From: Paracoccaceae bacterium | GTDB lineage: Bacteria > Pseudomonadota > Alphaproteobacteria > Rhodobacterales > Rhodobacteraceae | Reading direction: 5' to 3' | Assembly: GCA_015487255.1 (NCBI GenBank) | Contig: WFQA01000315.1 | Coordinates: forward strand, 1-8,138 | Length of the DNA stretch: 8,138 nt | Part shown: positions 6,338 to 8,138 of the stretch, in pieces | How the letters are laid out: every line of letters starts with the position of its first letter | Numbering within the stretch: the stretch's first letter is position 1 | Program-made: the position numbers and the translations under genes | Notes under the pieces: generated by a model | The model's input: the letters and a program-made list of their open reading frames with translations, nothing else | Database searches by the model: none | What the model was told of the DNA's origin: nothing

Positions 6338-6366
6338 TTGTCATCAAACTGTCATGCACTTGTTAT
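6338..6366 (+). promoter_or_regulatory. Pho box (PhoB binding site) before the arsC-type gene
   Basis: Three direct repeats lie at an 11-bp period: TTGTCAT (6338-6344), CTGTCAT (6349-6355) and TTGTTAT (6360-6366), with 4-bp spacers. The first two match the Pho box pattern CTGTCAT-N4-CTGTCAT at 13 of 14 repeat positions, in the orientation of the downstream gene. TATAGG (6364-6369), 8 bp after the second repeat, can serve as the -10 element, with the Pho box replacing the -35 as in PhoB-activated promoters. The ATG of the arsC-type gene is at 6394. Match and placement are seen; regulation by PhoB is inferred. Confidence 0.75.
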
Positions 6367-6376
6367 AGGCTGCTCC

Positions 6377-6391
6377 CTGATCGGAGATCAG
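6377..6391 (+). promoter_or_regulatory. Ribosome binding site within a palindrome, before the arsC-type start
   Basis: GGAGA (6383-6387) lies 6 nt before the ATG at 6394 and fixes the start of the reductase. It is enclosed in the perfect palindrome CTGATCggaGATCAG (6377-6391), so the site could be partly hidden in a small hairpin, or the DNA could be an operator for a dimeric regulator. The hairpin loop of three bases is tight, so its effect may be small. Confidence 0.55.
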
Positions 6392-6393
6392 CC

Positions 6394-6885
6394 ATGAACA
6401 TTCTCATTCTTTGCACCGGAAATTCCGCCCGTTCGATTCTGCTGGAAAGCATTTTCATGCGGCTGGGCGAGGGGCGGGTTCGCGCCTTTTCCGCCGGCTC
6501 CATGCCTGTGGGGGCGGTTCACCCTGAAGCCCTGGCGCTGTTGCGGCAAAAATCCTACCCCTGCAAGGGGTTGCGCTCCAAAAGCTGGGATGAATTTGCC
6601 ACCCCCGATGCGCCGCATATGGATATGGTGATCACCGTTTGCGGCAATGCCAAGGGCGAGAGCTGCCCGCGCTGGCCCGGTGCGCCATTGCGTGGCCATT
6701 GGGGCATTGGAGACCCGGCGCAGATCACCGGCTCTCCGGCGGCGACAAAAGCGGCGTTCAGGGTGGCTTTTGATGTGCTGGAGGCGCGCGCAAAAGCCTG
6801 GCTGGCGCTTGATTTTGAGCGTATGGACAGCGATGAACGCCAGCACCATATCAACCGAATCGGGGCGGCTAGTCTTGTGATGTGA
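6394..6885 (+). CDS. arsC: ArsC-type arsenate reductase (low-molecular-weight phosphatase fold)
   Basis: A 163-residue cytoplasmic protein of the thioredoxin-coupled ArsC / low-molecular-weight protein tyrosine phosphatase family, which reduces arsenate to arsenite. The P-loop is CTGNSARS with catalytic Cys7 and Arg13 (CX5R). The redox pair expected of arsenate reductases appears as Cys83 and Cys91 in VITVCGNAKGESCP, followed by GHWGIGDPA, where Asp107-Pro108 supplies the general acid. The second cysteine often found in the P-loop (NSCR) is Ala here. The frame is open upstream to 6214, but that part crosses a terminator and Pho box, and the family start with a ribosome binding site is at 6394. 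No arsR, arsB or acr3 gene adjoins it. The Pho box suggests induction by phosphate starvation. Its last 17 bases overlap the convergent regulator gene. A phosphatase role instead of arsenate reduction is possible but less likely given the cysteine pair. Confidence 0.88.
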   Translation: MNILILCTGNSARSILLESIFMRLGEGRVRAFSAGSMPVGAVHPEALALLRQKSYPCKGLRSKSWDEFATPDAPHMDMVITVCGNAKGESCPRWPGAPLRGHWGIGDPAQITGSPAATKAAFRVAFDVLEARAKAWLALDFERMDSDERQHHINRIGAASLVM

Positions 6886-7492
6886 CCCACAGAATCAGCG
6901 CATCCTCCTCGCTGGTCGAGATCATGTTATGCCCCATCGTGGCATCATAATAGGCGCTGTCACCGGCTGCGAGCCGCACCGGCTCGTAAAACTCGCTGTA
7001 AAACTCCACCTCGCCGGAAAGCACATAGAGCAATTCCTCGCCGTCATGGCGCACCCAGCCGTCGAATTCATCAACATGCCGGGCGCGCACGGTGGCGCGG
7101 TAGGGCAGCATGCGCTTGTGGGAGATATCAGCGGCAATGATCTCGTGCTCATAGGTGGCGGTGATATGCGCGCGCCCTGCCCCGCGCCGGGTGATCGAGC
7201 GCCGCGCCAGCATTTTGCCCGATTTGGGCGGGGTGAAAAGCTGCGGCACCGAAATGCCCAGCCCCGAGGCCAGCTTGCGCACCGCTTCAAAGGTGGGAGA
7301 CATCTGGCCGTTTTCGATTTTGGACAGGGTCGAGCGCGCCAGCCCCACCGCTTGCGCCGCCTGCTCCAGCGTCCAGCCGCGCTCATGGCGCAGGGCGCGC
7401 AGGCGGGCGCCAAGGTCAAGCTGGGCCGGGATCTCGCGCTCGGCTTTATCACGCGCGATGGATAGAATGGTGGCTTCGGGCAATTCGGGCAT
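6869..7492 (-). CDS. XRE-family transcriptional regulator with C-terminal cupin domain
   Basis: A 207-residue DNA-binding regulator. An XRE/Cro-type helix-turn-helix spans about residues 28-86, with LGARLRALRHERGWTLEQAA and the recognition region GLARSTLSKIENGQMSP, a very typical motif. The C-terminal cupin barrel (about 128-204) has GEELLYVLSGEVEFY and RLAAGDSAYYDATMGHNM; the histidine and glutamate positions allow ligand or metal binding. Such proteins usually repress or activate genes for amino acid, polyamine or small-molecule metabolism in response to a ligand bound in the cupin; the ligand here is unknown. The start at 7492 is preferred because GAGGA lies just before it; an upstream ATG at 7558 would add 22 residues unlike the family. 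It is divergent from the oxidoreductase gene across 113 bp, so that gene, or itself, is a possible target. Its 3' end overlaps the arsC-type gene. Confidence 0.92.
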   Translation of the reverse strand: MPELPEATILSIARDKAEREIPAQLDLGARLRALRHERGWTLEQAAQAVGLARSTLSKIENGQMSPTFEAVRKLASGLGISVPQLFTPPKSGKMLARRSITRRGAGRAHITATYEHEIIAADISHKRMLPYRATVRARHVDEFDGWVRHDGEELLYVLSGEVEFYSEFYEPVRLAAGDSAYYDATMGHNMISTSEEDALILWVTSQD

Positions 7493-7513
7493 GGGGTCCT
7501 CAGTTCTTTCCCC

Positions 7514-7543
7514 TTTATGCCCGATTCTCCCCGGCAACAACAA
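7514..7543 (-). promoter_or_regulatory. Candidate promoter of the XRE-cupin regulator gene
   Basis: On the minus strand TTGTTG (plus 7538-7543) and CATAAA (plus 7514-7519) are spaced by 18 bp, with predicted start near 7507 and a leader of about 15 nt. The -10 matches 4 of 6 positions. It is moderate evidence only. Confidence 0.3.
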
Positions 7544-7557
7544 GGGCCGATCGCCCA

Positions 7558-7587
7558 TTGCGCATCACCGGCAGTTGCGGCTAGGTT
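7558..7587 (+). promoter_or_regulatory. Candidate promoter of the DsbA/FrnE-family gene
   Basis: TTGCGC (7558-7563) and TAGGTT (7582-7587) are spaced by 18 bp, about 20 bp before the ATG at 7606. The -10 is weak (3 of 6). A purine-rich ribosome binding site, AAAGGGGG, lies at 7594-7601. Confidence 0.3.
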
Positions 7588-7605
7588 GCCTTGAAAGGGG
7601 GCTTT

Positions 7606-8138
7606 ATGACCCGCATTGAAATCATCTCAGACCCGATCTGCCCGTGGTGTTATATCGGCAAGGCCCGTTTTGAAGCGGCGTTGAAGGCGCGCCCCGACCA
7701 CCCGTTTGAAGTCAGTTGGAAACCCTTTCAGCTTAACCCCGACATGCCGGCCCGGGGCATGGACCGGCAAGAGTATCTCGAGCGAAAATTCGGCGGGCCG
7801 GCCGGGGCGGCGCAGGTTTACGGCGCGATTGAAGAGGCCGCGAAGGCCGGCGGACTTTCCATCGATATAGCGGGCATAAAGCGCACCCCAAACACGATAA
7901 ACGCCCATCGGCTGATCCACTGGGCCGGGCTGGAGGGAGTGCAAAACGCAGTAGTCGGCGAATTGTTCACCGCCTATTTCACCCGTGGCTCGGATATTTC
8001 CGACCCGGCAATCCTTGCCGATATCGGCGAAGCTGCGGGTATGGAGCGCGAGCTTGTAGAGCGGCTGCTGGCCTCGGATTCCGATACGGCCGAAACCCGC
8101 GCCGAGGATGAAAAGGCGCGGGAAATGGGGGTAAAGGG
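7606..8138 (+). CDS. DsbA/FrnE-family thiol oxidoreductase, 3' end outside the window
   Basis: The visible 177 codons encode a thioredoxin-fold protein of the DsbA family (FrnE / 2-hydroxychromene-2-carboxylate isomerase-like branch). It begins MTRIEIISDPICPWCYIGKARFE, with active-site Cys12 and Cys15 in a CPWC motif right after the first beta strand. The inserted helical domain follows, with the family stretch RTPNTINAHRLIHWA and, later, AYFTRGSDISDPAILADIGEAAGM. No signal peptide is present, so the protein is cytoplasmic, unlike true periplasmic DsbA. The family usually has about 210-240 residues, so roughly the last fifth is missing only because the window ends; the frame is intact. A likely role is a disulfide isomerase or oxidoreductase in the cytoplasm under oxidative stress. 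The ATG has a strong AAAGGGGG ribosome binding site. It is divergent from the XRE-cupin regulator. Confidence 0.93.
   Translation, partial: MTRIEIISDPICPWCYIGKARFEAALKARPDHPFEVSWKPFQLNPDMPARGMDRQEYLERKFGGPAGAAQVYGAIEEAAKAGGLSIDIAGIKRTPNTINAHRLIHWAGLEGVQNAVVGELFTAYFTRGSDISDPAILADIGEAAGMERELVERLLASDSDTAETRAEDEKAREMGVK

Noticed and set aside
6214..6393. An N-terminal extension of the arsC-type protein by 60 residues, starting at a TTG codon
   Set aside because: It runs through a promoter, an intrinsic terminator and a Pho box, and the family start with a ribosome binding site is at 6394.
7493..7558. A longer start for the XRE-cupin regulator at 7558
   Set aside because: The added 22 residues are unlike the family and GAGGA precedes the ATG at 7492; the longer form cannot be wholly excluded.

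Overview
The window looks like core chromosome of an alphaproteobacterium, most likely of the Rhodobacterales (Roseobacter/Paracoccus-like). The reasons are high GC, an adjacent rpsB-tsf pair whose S2 protein carries the long Ala/Pro/Glu-rich tail usual in alphaproteobacteria, and protein sequences typical of that order. This placement is by recognition only; no database was searched. No insertion sequence, prophage, CRISPR array, tRNA or rRNA is visible.

Region 1 (1-2100, minus strand): a translation operon, rpsB then tsf, closed by a clear intrinsic terminator at 8-37. A GC-rich hairpin without a U-tract lies between the two genes. The roughly 110-nt rpsB leader can fold into several stems, one ending beside the ribosome binding site, which would suit autogenous control by S2. 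Region 2 (2101-6091, plus strand): five tightly packed genes. A PlsC-like acyltransferase, a PfkB-type kinase (probable psuK) and psuG overlap by 1-4 bases. After a 61-nt gap come a DUF502 membrane protein and a LysE/ArgO exporter, also overlapping by 4 bases. PsuK and PsuG together would turn pseudouridine into uracil and ribose 5-phosphate. A terminator hairpin spans the stop codon of the exporter gene.

Region 3 (6092-6393) has no protein gene but is the most interesting part. An AT-rich block, a good sigma70-type promoter (TTGGCG, 17 bp, TATAAC), a 7-bp hairpin and a strong intrinsic terminator with nine T residues outline an undescribed small RNA of about 76 nt. Just behind its terminator lie three 7-bp direct repeats spaced at 11 bp (TTGTCAT, CTGTCAT, TTGTTAT). 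They match the Pho box and sit just upstream of an ArsC-type arsenate reductase gene, implying PhoB control by phosphate starvation.

Region 4 (6394-8138): the arsC-type gene (+) overlaps the 3' end of a convergent XRE-cupin regulator gene (-) by 17 bases. Divergent from the regulator, across 113 bp, is a DsbA/FrnE-family oxidoreductase gene with a CPWC active site, cut off by the window end.
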